DNA of 7,566 nt from Alphaproteobacteria bacterium (GTDB lineage Bacteria; Pseudomonadota; Alphaproteobacteria; UBA9219): the NCBI GenBank assembly GCA_028693775.1, contig JAQUUS010000071.1:1-7566 (forward strand). Reading direction: 5' to 3'. Positions 1 through 5,059 of the stretch are shown here, one piece after another (the first letter of the stretch is position 1; each line of letters starts with the position of its first letter). The translations under genes were made by a program, and so were the position numbers. The notes under the pieces were generated by a model. The model saw only the letters and a program-made list of their open reading frames with translations. It had not been told where the DNA came from and did not search any database.

Positions 1-25
1 GAATGATTTTCTCAAGCTCGTTCAT
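1..25 (-). CDS. 5' end of a gene downstream of lgt (partial)
   Basis: Only eight codons are inside the window, reading MNELEKII on the minus strand. The start is supported by an AGGAG ribosome binding site (plus-strand 31-35) five bases before the ATG, with a gap of 11 bases after the lgt stop. The gene is therefore probably in the lgt operon. In many alphaproteobacteria the gene after lgt encodes a class I SAM-dependent methyltransferase (COG1565, MidA/NDUFAF7-like). Eight residues cannot confirm this, so the product is an inference from gene order. Confidence 0.6.
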
Positions 26-36
26 CGTGGCTCCTG

Positions 37-843
37 TCAGACGCGTTTGCTTTTCGCACGCGGGGATTTGAGGGAATAGGCGTGAATGGCGACTCCCGCG
101 ATAAACATGGGGATGCATAGAAGCTGGCCCATCGTGGCCCCGGCGAAAAGAAAGCCGAGCTGCGGATCGGGCTCGCGGAAAAACTCGATGCCGAAGCGGA
201 AGACGCCGTAGAGGGCAAGAAAAGTGCCGGACATGAATCCCTTGCGCATCCTGATCTTATTGCTGCGCGAGAGCAACGCCATGATGAGCAGAAGCAGAAG
301 GCCTTCGGTGGCTGCCTCGTAGAGCTGGCTCGGATGGCGCGGCGCGTTGCCACCGTGAGGAAAAACCATGCCCCAGGGAACATCCGTTTCGCGCCCGAAG
401 AGTTCGCCGTTGATGAAGTTCGCAATGCGTCCGAGGCCGAGCCCGATGGGCGCGACGCAGGCGACGATATCGGTGAAGGCGAAGAGAGGAATTTTTTTGA
501 CATGCGAAAAAATCCACGCAGCGAGGATAACGCCAAGCATGCCGCCGTGGAACGACATGCCGCCGTGCCAGACCCTGAGCGCTTCGAGCGGATCGGCGGT
601 GTATTCGTTGAAGTTGTAGAACAGGACGTAGCCCGTCCGCCCGCCTGCGATGACGCCGATGACGGCCCATGTGAGGAAGTCGTCGAAGAGTTCGGGCTTG
701 AGGAGTTTGTTCGGGTCGCGTTTTGCGAGGGCGAGGCCCCATTTCCACCCGGCGATGAGGCCGACCAGATAGGCGAGCGCGTACCAGCGCACGGCGAGCG
801 GACCGATGGAAAAAGCGACGGGATCGATATTCGGAAAGTGCAT
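37..843 (-). CDS. lgt: Prolipoprotein diacylglyceryl transferase Lgt
   Basis: Inner-membrane enzyme that moves diacylglyceryl from phosphatidylglycerol to the lipobox cysteine of prolipoproteins, the first step of lipoprotein maturation. The 268-residue protein has usual family length and several hydrophobic segments. Family motifs are visible in order: RWYALAY (19-25), HGGMSFHG (93-100), the GRIANFINGE signature (138-147), RHPSQLYEA (169-177) and FREPD (222-226). I chose the ATG at 843 (MHFPNIDP) because alphaproteobacterial Lgt proteins begin close to this FPxIDP segment. A TTG at 891 would add 16 residues and has no ribosome binding site; the ATG at 843 also has only a weak one. The next gene starts 11 nt past the stop. 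The lipoprotein encoded at 6457-7428 is one likely substrate of this pathway. Confidence 0.97.
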   Translation of the reverse strand: MHFPNIDPVAFSIGPLAVRWYALAYLVGLIAGWKWGLALAKRDPNKLLKPELFDDFLTWAVIGVIAGGRTGYVLFYNFNEYTADPLEALRVWHGGMSFHGGMLGVILAAWIFSHVKKIPLFAFTDIVACVAPIGLGLGRIANFINGELFGRETDVPWGMVFPHGGNAPRHPSQLYEAATEGLLLLLIMALLSRSNKIRMRKGFMSGTFLALYGVFRFGIEFFREPDPQLGFLFAGATMGQLLCIPMFIAGVAIHAYSLKSPRAKSKRV

Positions 844-890
844 GGGACCGCCGATCTGAAAAAATGGAAATAGCGTTCGGGCGTCTTTCA

Positions 891-896
891 ATTATG
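891..896 (-). promoter_or_regulatory. Possible -10 element for lgt
   Basis: Read on the minus strand, this is CATAAT, five of six matches to the TATAAT consensus, about 50 bases before the lgt ATG. The best -35 candidate (AGGACA) is 21 bases away, which is too far. The call rests on the -10 alone and is weak. Confidence 0.2.
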
Positions 897-1008
897 ACGT
901 CTTTGTGCCTTTTTTTTGTCCTGATTCCTAGTCCCCATCTTCGTCGGGGGTGCAAAGTTGCCGAAGACCTCGCGGAATCGTTTTTTTGTGATGTTACATG
1001 CGGTGTGA

Positions 1009-1038
1009 GGCTTCGTGGAAGCCGATGTATCCTTTTTT
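1009..1038 (+). other. Hairpin followed by a T run (weak terminator candidate)
   Basis: GGCTTC (1009-1014) and GAAGCC (1018-1023) form a perfect 6-bp stem with loop GTG. ACAT (996-999) and ATGT (1025-1028) could pair outside it. A run of six T follows at 1033-1038. The nine-base gap from the main stem to the T run is long for an intrinsic terminator. No plus-strand gene is evident upstream, so this could be the 3' end of a small RNA or chance. Confidence 0.25.
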
Positions 1039-1067
1039 GAAGGCGAGATATTTGCTGCGCGGCAAAA

Positions 1068-1089
1068 TGACTCATTTTTGAATCAGTCA
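1068..1089. repeat. Near-perfect inverted repeat carrying two GANTC sites
   Basis: TGACT (1068-1072) pairs with AGTCA (1085-1089) and, after one C/C mismatch, ATT (1074-1076) pairs with AAT (1081-1083) around loop TTTG. Each arm contains one GANTC (1069 and 1080). The symmetry suggests an operator or protein-binding site more than a terminator, since no T run follows the arms. Confidence 0.45.
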
Positions 1090-1252
1090 AGCGTCAAAAA
1101 GACAGTAAAGACCCAACCACAATATTTACGTTCCGTTAAATGATGGATGATTCTCATATCGAAACGATGGTGCTGTTTTTTCACGAAAAACGCTGGAAAC
1201 GCGAATCTTTTGAATCAATTAGTGGTAGGGCGGAAAGAATCGTTTCGTTTCC

Positions 1253-1285
1253 GTGCCCTGTGACTCAAAAAGCACGACAGGGCGC
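1253..1285. repeat. Eight-bp inverted repeat upstream of the YbjN-domain gene
   Basis: GTGCCCTG (1253-1260) pairs with CAGGGCGC (1278-1285) with one G-T wobble, around a 17-base loop that contains the GANTC at 1262. It lies about 85 bases before the ATG at 1370. It could be a leader hairpin or an operator. No T run follows, so it is not a terminator. Confidence 0.35.
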
Positions 1286-1369
1286 TGTATCGCAAAGAAA
1301 TGTTTCAAGACTCTTGCGACGCAACTCCGAAGTTTGATACCCCTTTTGCCTCACCTGCGGAGTTCATTC

Positions 1370-1873
1370 ATGTCGTTTCAAACCGCCATCGATCACGCGA
1401 CGCTATCCAATCCCCTCGATATCCTCGAGGAAATCGTTTCAGCCAACGAGTGGCTTTTTGACCGCGCCAATGACGACGAGCTCATCGTCGAGCTGTCCGG
1501 GCGCTGGTGTCATTACCGTATGTTTTTTGTCTGGCAAAAAGAAATCGGCGCCTTGCAGTTTTCGTGTCAGTTCGACATGAAGGTGCCTGAGCCCAAGCGC
1601 AACGACGTGCACGATCTTCTTGCGATGCTCAATGACCGCATGTGGCTCGGACACTTCAATCTCGACATGCACCAGAACATGCCGCTGTTCCGCTATACGG
1701 TCCTCACGCGCGGCGGACGCATGCCGGGGATCGAATCCCTCGAAGACCTCGTGGAAATCGCCCTGACGGAATGTGAGCGCTTCTATCCGGCCTTCCAGCT
1801 TGTAATCTGGGGCGGCAAGCGCCCGAGCGAGGCGATGGCGTCGTCCATGATCGACGTGGCCGGCTGCGCCTGA
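1370..1873 (+). CDS. YbjN domain-containing protein
   Basis: A 167-residue soluble protein recognised as the alphaproteobacterial YbjN-domain type by its sequence course: NPLDILEEIVSANEW near the start, an ELSGRWCHYR segment, then LLAMLNDRMWLGHFNLD, and a conserved ending around ECERFYPAFQLVIWGG. YbjN domains share a fold with type III secretion chaperones, and the family's molecular role is not firmly known; a sensory or stress-linked chaperone-like role is sometimes proposed. I chose the ATG at 1370 because GGAG (1359-1362) sits seven bases before it and homology begins there. Upstream in-frame starts lack a ribosome binding site and would add unrelated residues. In related genomes this gene often lies near proC and ubiK; neither is here. 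The transcript ends at the terminator at 1897-1934. Confidence 0.9.
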   Translation: MSFQTAIDHATLSNPLDILEEIVSANEWLFDRANDDELIVELSGRWCHYRMFFVWQKEIGALQFSCQFDMKVPEPKRNDVHDLLAMLNDRMWLGHFNLDMHQNMPLFRYTVLTRGGRMPGIESLEDLVEIALTECERFYPAFQLVIWGGKRPSEAMASSMIDVAGCA

Positions 1874-1896
1874 GCAGCTTATCCTGCGATACCCAT

Positions 1897-1934
1897 AAAA
1901 AAACGGCCCGAAGGGGGGAACTTCGGGCCGTTTT
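1897..1934. terminator. Bidirectional intrinsic terminator between converging genes
   Basis: A perfect 10-bp GC-rich stem, CGGCCCGAAG (1904-1913) with CTTCGGGCCG (1921-1930), closes a GGGGGAA loop. Four T follow on the plus strand (1931-1934) and seven A precede it (1897-1903), which read as seven T on the minus strand. It can end both the YbjN-gene transcript and the minus-strand operon, and should be stronger for the latter. Confidence 0.93.
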
Positions 1935-1937
1935 CGT

Positions 1938-1956
1938 TCGGGAGGGGGAATCCCGA
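1938..1956. repeat. Second hairpin with the same GGGGGAA loop
   Basis: TCGGGA (1938-1943) and TCCCGA (1951-1956) form a 6-bp stem around GGGGGAA (1944-1950). This is exactly the loop of the terminator hairpin 30 bases away, although the stems differ. It lies between the stop of the minus-strand gene at 1959 and that terminator. It may act as an accessory 3' hairpin, or the shared loop may be a binding site. Confidence 0.6.
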
Positions 1957-1958
1957 TG

Positions 1959-2282
1959 CTATATGTTGAATCCTTTCGGACTCGGTTTTGAGAAGACCGT
2001 CGGTCGTTTGCTTGTGATCGACGTGACGGCTGCCGGCTTGGGACCGTTCAGTCCTACCTCCGCCGTTGCCGCGTCCATGACTTCCTTCGTGGCGATCAGA
2101 GCCTTTTTAATGCCTGGAGGCAGGCCGTCGATCTTCATGGCGAAGTCGTAGACGGAATTGAAGCCTTTCTGGAGCTCTTTCCGGCTTGCCAGCTTGCGCG
2201 CCAGCGCGTCGGCCGCAGCTTTCACGAAATCGCGCGATATTTGCAAAATCGATTTCTTGTTTTTTTCAGGACTCTGCTGCAT
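1959..2282 (-). CDS. Small basic protein of unknown function (second gene of operon)
   Basis: A 107-residue protein that I do not recognise. It has no membrane segment or signal peptide. Residues about 10-75 look mainly helical (ISRDFVKAAADALARKLASR, then GIKKALIATKEVMDAATAEV), and the last 30 residues are rich in Pro, Ser, Thr and Lys and probably disordered. It is basic: by hand count 19 Lys/Arg against 9 Asp/Glu. Of two nearby ATG codons I chose 2282: GGAGG lies six bases before it, whereas the ATG at 2288 directly abuts GGAGG. The first 17 bases overlap the 3' end of the upstream gene, so translation is probably coupled. The strand is supported by the ribosome binding site and the downstream terminator. 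Confidence 0.75.
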   Translation of the reverse strand: MQQSPEKNKKSILQISRDFVKAAADALARKLASRKELQKGFNSVYDFAMKIDGLPPGIKKALIATKEVMDAATAEVGLNGPKPAAVTSITSKRPTVFSKPSPKGFNI

Positions 2283-2679
2283 GGTCATCCTCCATTGTGT
2301 CCAGAATTGCATTCATACGCCTGATGTGGGGCGCCGAATAATCATCGCCGGTTTCCACGGCTTCCCTGTCGACATCCGAGAAATAAGCGTCGCATATTTC
2401 ACGCCACTCGCAGATCTTGGGTTCGACCAGCGCGCGCGTTTCGGGCGAGCATTCGTCGAGTCCGGATTCCATCATTTGAATCTGTTCGTAGAGGTGGATC
2501 TTCAATTCGGCGTCGACGTTCCGTTCGGTCTTGAGATCTTCCCAGTCCTTCATGATCTTGTAGATGGTGTCTTTCACGACGGGCCATTGATCTCCGCCGC
2601 CCATTTCCTGTTCGGCGACGAGCAGCGCGTTTCTTACGAGGAAGACCATCCTCTCTTCGCACATTGCCTGGGTTGTCAT
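2266..2679 (-). CDS. Small acidic protein of unknown function (first gene of operon)
   Basis: A 137-residue cytoplasmic-type protein that I cannot assign to a family. It is very acidic: by hand count 32 Asp/Glu against 14 Lys/Arg. It has four cysteines (7, 77, 90, 96), a GGG turn near 27-29, a likely all-helical body, and an acidic tail (MEDDHAAES). The start at 2679 (MTTQAMCEER) is preferred because GGAG lies six bases before it; an ATG at 2691 overlaps that site and one at 2820 lies upstream of the promoter. Its 3' end overlaps the next gene by 17 nt. The promoter candidate at 2756-2786 gives a leader of about 70 nt. The opposite charge of the two products suggests, as inference only, that they bind each other. 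Confidence 0.75.
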   Translation of the reverse strand: MTTQAMCEERMVFLVRNALLVAEQEMGGGDQWPVVKDTIYKIMKDWEDLKTERNVDAELKIHLYEQIQMMESGLDECSPETRALVEPKICEWREICDAYFSDVDREAVETGDDYSAPHIRRMNAILDTMEDDHAAES

Positions 2680-2704
2680 TCTATTCTCCATACCTTGAAT
2701 CGTA

Positions 2705-2746
2705 TCACACAAACCTGAAACTAAATCGCGAAAAACGCTTGTGTGA
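2705..2746 (-). repeat. Inverted repeat in the leader of the two-gene operon
   Basis: TCACACAA (2705-2712) pairs with TTGTGTGA (2739-2746). Inside it, GCG (2728-2730) and CGC (2736-2738) can form a small hairpin. GTGACAGTCAC (2743-2753) is a further odd-length palindrome overlapping the right arm. All lie between the candidate promoter and the ribosome binding site at about 2685, so they could form leader RNA structure or a repressor site. Confidence 0.4.
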
Positions 2747-2755
2747 CAGTCACTA

Positions 2756-2786
2756 ACTAGCATTTTTATATTTAAGAACCGCTTAA
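2756..2786 (-). promoter_or_regulatory. Putative CtrA-dependent promoter (TTAA-N7-TTAA box plus -10)
   Basis: TTAAGAACCGCTTAA (2772-2786) is an exact match to the full CtrA consensus TTAA-N7-TTAA. On the minus strand, ten bases after the box comes GCTAGT (2761-2756), resembling the GCTANA start of the Caulobacter -10 consensus. CtrA boxes at activated promoters typically overlap the -35 region, and this geometry agrees. Predicted transcription starts near 2749. CtrA presence in this genome is inferred. Confidence 0.6.
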
Positions 2787-2851
2787 AATTCGATCGCATT
2801 TTAGACGATGGGCAAAACAAGGGGATGCAGAATTAAGGAAAAATTACTTTC

Positions 2852-2943
2852 ATTTTCCCGGAGCGTCCGCGTTAAGGATTTGTTTGCCATAACGAGAGTC
2901 GCGGCGAGAAAAAGCATGTGCCGCGAGAAGAGGGCGGGAAAAT
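2852..2943. repeat. Nested inverted repeats after miaA
   Basis: ATTTTCCCG (2852-2860) pairs with CGGGAAAAT (2935-2943), enclosing a second stem TCGCGGC (2899-2905) with GCCGCGA (2920-2926). The region lies just past the miaA stop and upstream of the two-gene operon. Neither stem is followed by a clear T run in the miaA direction, so it is a possible structured 3' UTR, not a clear terminator. Confidence 0.3.
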
Positions 2944-2951
2944 TTTTTCGA

Positions 2952-3818
2952 TCAGGCTGAGGCGTCCGCCCACTGATTTCGGAACCACGTCATCTGGCGC
3001 TTGGCGTAGTTGCGCGTTTTTTGCTGGGCTTTGACGATAGCGTTTTCGCGGGTCATCTGGCCGTGCAGATAGGCTGCAATTTCGCGCAAGCCAAGAATTT
3101 TCATCGAGGGCAGGAGCGGCGACAGATCGCGCGCGCACAGGTTTCGCACTTCGTCGATGGCGCCGCGTTCGATCATGGCGAGGAAGCGCTTGTCGCACGT
3201 CGCGTAGAGTTCCGCCCGGTCGGGTAAAAGGAGATGACGTTCGGTTTTGTAGGTCGATCCTTCGCCTGCGCCGCTTTTTTGCCATTCGCTGAGCGCCTTG
3301 CCCGTGTGCTCGACGACTTCGAACGCCCGGATCAGCCTCTGCCTGTCGTTGCGCGCGATGCGGCTCGCGCTTTTCAGGTCGCGCTGGGCCAGTTCGGCGC
3401 GGAATTTTTCCTCGCCCCAGGTCTCATAGAGACGCCTGGCGTTGTCGCGGACGTCGTCCGGGATGAGCGGGATGTCGGCCAGTCCGCCGAGCAGGGCGCT
3501 GAAATACAGTCCCGTGCCGCCGACCAGAATCGGCGTGCGCCCCTTGGCGATCGTTTCCCGCAGGGCCGCGCGGGCGAGCGCAAGCCATTTTCCGGCCGAC
3601 GAGGGTTGTGCGGGATCTGTTATTTCATACAGAAGATGGGGGATTTCGGCTTTGTCCTCGGGCGAGGGCTGGGCGGTCAGGATAGGCAGGCCCGAATAGA
3701 CCTGCATGGCGTCGGCGTTGATTATGCTGCCGTTTTTCTGCCGCGCGAGGCGCATGGCGAGGGCCGATTTGCCCGATGCCGTCGGTCCGCCGATAAGAAT
3801 GATTGTTTCGTGCGCCAT
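2952..3818 (-). CDS. miaA: tRNA dimethylallyltransferase MiaA
   Basis: Adds a dimethylallyl group from DMAPP to N6 of adenosine 37 in tRNAs that read codons starting with U, the first step toward ms2i6A. The 288-residue protein is close to family length. It shows the P-loop GPTASGKS (11-18), the INADAMQVY segment with the conserved Asp (D36), GGTGLY (100-105), RNDRQRLIRAFEV (156-168), KILGLREIAAYL (240-251) and the C-terminal QKTRNYAKRQMTWFRNQ (266-282). The ATG at 3818 places the P-loop correctly, but the bases before it (AAAACCCC) contain no ribosome binding site, so the mRNA may have a very short or poorly initiating leader. It is transcribed away from tatA across a 60-bp gap. No clear terminator follows its stop. 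Confidence 0.96.
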   Translation of the reverse strand: MAHETIILIGGPTASGKSALAMRLARQKNGSIINADAMQVYSGLPILTAQPSPEDKAEIPHLLYEITDPAQPSSAGKWLALARAALRETIAKGRTPILVGGTGLYFSALLGGLADIPLIPDDVRDNARRLYETWGEEKFRAELAQRDLKSASRIARNDRQRLIRAFEVVEHTGKALSEWQKSGAGEGSTYKTERHLLLPDRAELYATCDKRFLAMIERGAIDEVRNLCARDLSPLLPSMKILGLREIAAYLHGQMTRENAIVKAQQKTRNYAKRQMTWFRNQWADASA

Positions 3819-3878
3819 GGGGTTTTCAGAAGCTGTTCGAGTGTATATATTACTAGCCTTGAAAACAGGGTGAAGACA
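3819..3878. promoter_or_regulatory. Divergent miaA / tatA promoter region
   Basis: This 60-bp gap must hold promoters for miaA (minus) and the tat operon (plus). Its only AT-rich block is 3843-3853. On the plus strand TATATT (3846-3851) matches the -10 consensus at five of six bases, about 28 bases before the tatA ATG. The same block read on the minus strand could serve miaA. No good -35 is visible for either, and the two promoters would overlap. Confidence 0.4.
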
Positions 3879-4067
3879 ATGGGATTAAGCCTGACACATA
3901 TCATATTGCTTCTGGTCGTCGTACTGGTCGTCTTCGGCGCGGGTAAGTTGCCGCAGGTGATGGGCGACCTTGGCAAGGGCGTTCGCAACTTCAAGGCCGG
4001 CTTGAGCGGCGAGACGCCGCCGGACAGCAAGCCCGAAAACAAGACGCTGCCGCCTCCGGCAGCCTAA
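3879..4067 (+). CDS. tatA: Twin-arginine translocase subunit TatA
   Basis: Small inner-membrane protein that oligomerises to form the passage for folded proteins carrying twin-arginine signals. The 62-residue product has the expected order: a short N-terminal stretch, one membrane helix (about 5-20), the FG hinge (19-20), KLP (23-25) and an amphipathic helix with FKAGLSG (38-44), then a Pro-rich polar tail. The ATG at 3879 follows AGGG (3867-3870) at eight bases; a GTG at 3870 is in frame but overlaps that site. The membrane helix carries a polar Thr-His near its start. It is the first gene of the tatABC-serS-M23 string, 10 nt before tatB. Confidence 0.95.
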   Translation: MGLSLTHIILLLVVVLVVFGAGKLPQVMGDLGKGVRNFKAGLSGETPPDSKPENKTLPPPAA

Positions 4068-4077
4068 GGGCTTTTTC

Positions 4078-4299
4078 ATGTTCGATCTCGGATGGTCCGA
4101 AGCGGTTGTCGTGGGAGCGTTGGCTCTTGTCGTGATCGGGCCCAAAGAGTTGCCGAAAGTCATGTATGCCTTTGGCCGCTGGGCCGGAAAGGCGCGCCGC
4201 TTTGCGATGGATATGCGCTGCACGCTCGACGAAGTCGCGCGCGAGGCGGAGGACGTCGAACAAAACACCAAAAACGGACCGTCCGATGACGCTCCCTGA
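4078..4299 (+). CDS. tatB: Twin-arginine translocase subunit TatB (short form)
   Basis: With TatC, TatB forms the receptor for twin-arginine signal peptides. The start MFDLGWSE and the GPKELP hinge (21-26) after one membrane helix (5-20) are typical of TatB and separate it from TatA. An amphipathic, charged helix follows (about 27-62). At 73 residues it is much shorter than most proteobacterial TatB proteins, which have a long, variable C-terminal region; only about ten residues follow the helix here. AAGGG (4066-4070) lies seven bases before the ATG and overlaps the tatA stop. The last 14 nt overlap tatC. The reading frame is intact, so this looks like a natural short form. Confidence 0.95.
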   Translation: MFDLGWSEAVVVGALALVVIGPKELPKVMYAFGRWAGKARRFAMDMRCTLDEVAREAEDVEQNTKNGPSDDAP

Positions 4300-5047
4300 A
4301 CCCGGCGATTTTTTGAAACAGCAAACGCTTCTTGAGCATCTTGTCGAGCTCAGGCGGCGGCTCATCTATTCGATGCTCGCGATCCTCGTCGGCTTCGCCG
4401 TGTCGTATGCTTTTGCGCCGGAGATTTATGAATTTCTCGTGCGGCCCCTCGCATCGGCGTCCGGCGACGAGCCGCGCCGCCTGATCTACACAGGCCTGAC
4501 CGAAGCTTTCATCACCTATCTGGAGCTTGCGTTTTGGACCGGGTGCGTCGTGGCGTTTCCGTTCGTCGCTTCGCAGATCTGGATGTTCATCGCGCCGGGG
4601 CTCTATAAAAACGAACGCCGCGCGTTTCTTCCGTTTCTGGTCGCCACGCCGGTTTTTTTCCTTATGGGCGTGGCCATGGCCTATTATTTCGTCTTTCCGA
4701 TGGCGTGGGCGTTCTTCCTGAGCTTCGAAGTTCCCGCCGCCGCAGGAGGGCTTCCCATCCAGCTCGAGGCCCGCGTCAGCGAATATTTGTCCCTTTCCAT
4801 GACAATTATCTTCGCGTTCGGATTTGCCTTCGAACTGCCCGTTTTACTTGTTCTTTTGGCCCGCGCAGGGGTGCTTTCCTCTCGAAAATTATCTTCTTTC
4901 CGCAGATATGCGATTGTCCTAATCTTTGCAACGGCGGCCATTCTTACGCCGCCCGATCTCGTCAGCATGATCAGTCTCGCGCTACCGATGATGCTGCTTT
5001 ACGAACTTTCCATTATTGGCGCCAAATGGGTTGAAAAAAAGACATAA
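4286..5047 (+). CDS. tatC: Twin-arginine translocase subunit TatC
   Basis: Six-helix inner-membrane core of the Tat translocase, which binds the twin-arginine motif of substrates. The 253-residue protein shows the cytoplasmic N-terminal LLEHLVELRRRL (15-26) and, in the first cytoplasmic loop, SQIWMFIAPGLYKNERR (96-112), which includes the conserved Glu (E110) implicated in signal recognition. FGFAFELPV (178-186) is also typical. The hydrophobic segments fit six transmembrane helices. The ATG at 4286 lies inside tatB (14-nt overlap) and has a poor ribosome binding site, so it probably depends on coupling to tatB translation. Earlier in-frame starts lie within tatB and give non-TatC sequence. 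The gap to serS is 12 nt. Confidence 0.97.
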   Translation: MTLPEPGDFLKQQTLLEHLVELRRRLIYSMLAILVGFAVSYAFAPEIYEFLVRPLASASGDEPRRLIYTGLTEAFITYLELAFWTGCVVAFPFVASQIWMFIAPGLYKNERRAFLPFLVATPVFFLMGVAMAYYFVFPMAWAFFLSFEVPAAAGGLPIQLEARVSEYLSLSMTIIFAFGFAFELPVLLVLLARAGVLSSRKLSSFRRYAIVLIFATAAILTPPDLVSMISLALPMMLLYELSIIGAKWVEKKT

Positions 5048-5059
5048 GGGAGACTTTTC

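Larger units (their letters stand above)
923..1313. promoter_or_regulatory. Dense GANTC (CcrM-type) cluster in the lgt/YbjN-gene spacer
   Basis: The spacer 844-1369 separates divergent lgt and the YbjN-domain gene and holds no convincing gene. It contains ten GANTC sequences, starting at 923, 975, 1069, 1080, 1149, 1203, 1212, 1237, 1262 and 1309. By eye I count 29 in the whole window, and only seven in the 4.6 kb after 2900. Four of the ten extend to TGANTCA (1068, 1079, 1211, 1261), and three of those abut a run of four or five T (or A on the other strand). GAATCGTTT occurs twice (975, 1237). In Alphaproteobacteria, GANTC is methylated by CcrM, and GcrA acts at methylated GANTC promoters. 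A methylation-sensitive control region is inferred, not shown. Confidence 0.6.

Noticed and set aside
909..917. T run after a GGCGTC/GACGTC imperfect stem as a plus-strand terminator
   Set aside because: The stem is short with a wobble and an 11-base loop, the T run is several bases away, and no plus-strand gene lies upstream.
257..1090. A 277-codon minus-strand frame overlapping lgt
   Set aside because: Most of it is lgt read in another frame, giving Arg-rich low-quality protein. Lgt motifs fix the real frame.
1140..1337. A 65-codon open frame (MMDDSHIETM...) in the GANTC-rich spacer
   Set aside because: No ribosome binding site before either ATG, composition unlike the neighbouring genes, no recognisable domain, and it runs into the leader of the YbjN-domain gene. 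A real small protein cannot be fully excluded.
844..1369. Possible replication origin, tRNA or known small RNA in the long spacer
   Set aside because: I saw no DnaA boxes close to TTATCCACA, no CtrA box, no tRNA cloverleaf with a T-loop, and no match to 6S or SRP RNA features. GANTC density alone does not make an origin.
2158..2718. A 186-codon plus-strand frame opposite the two unknown genes
   Set aside because: The minus-strand genes have GGAG(G) sites at proper distance, a compact overlap, a promoter candidate and a terminator. The plus frame has none of these.
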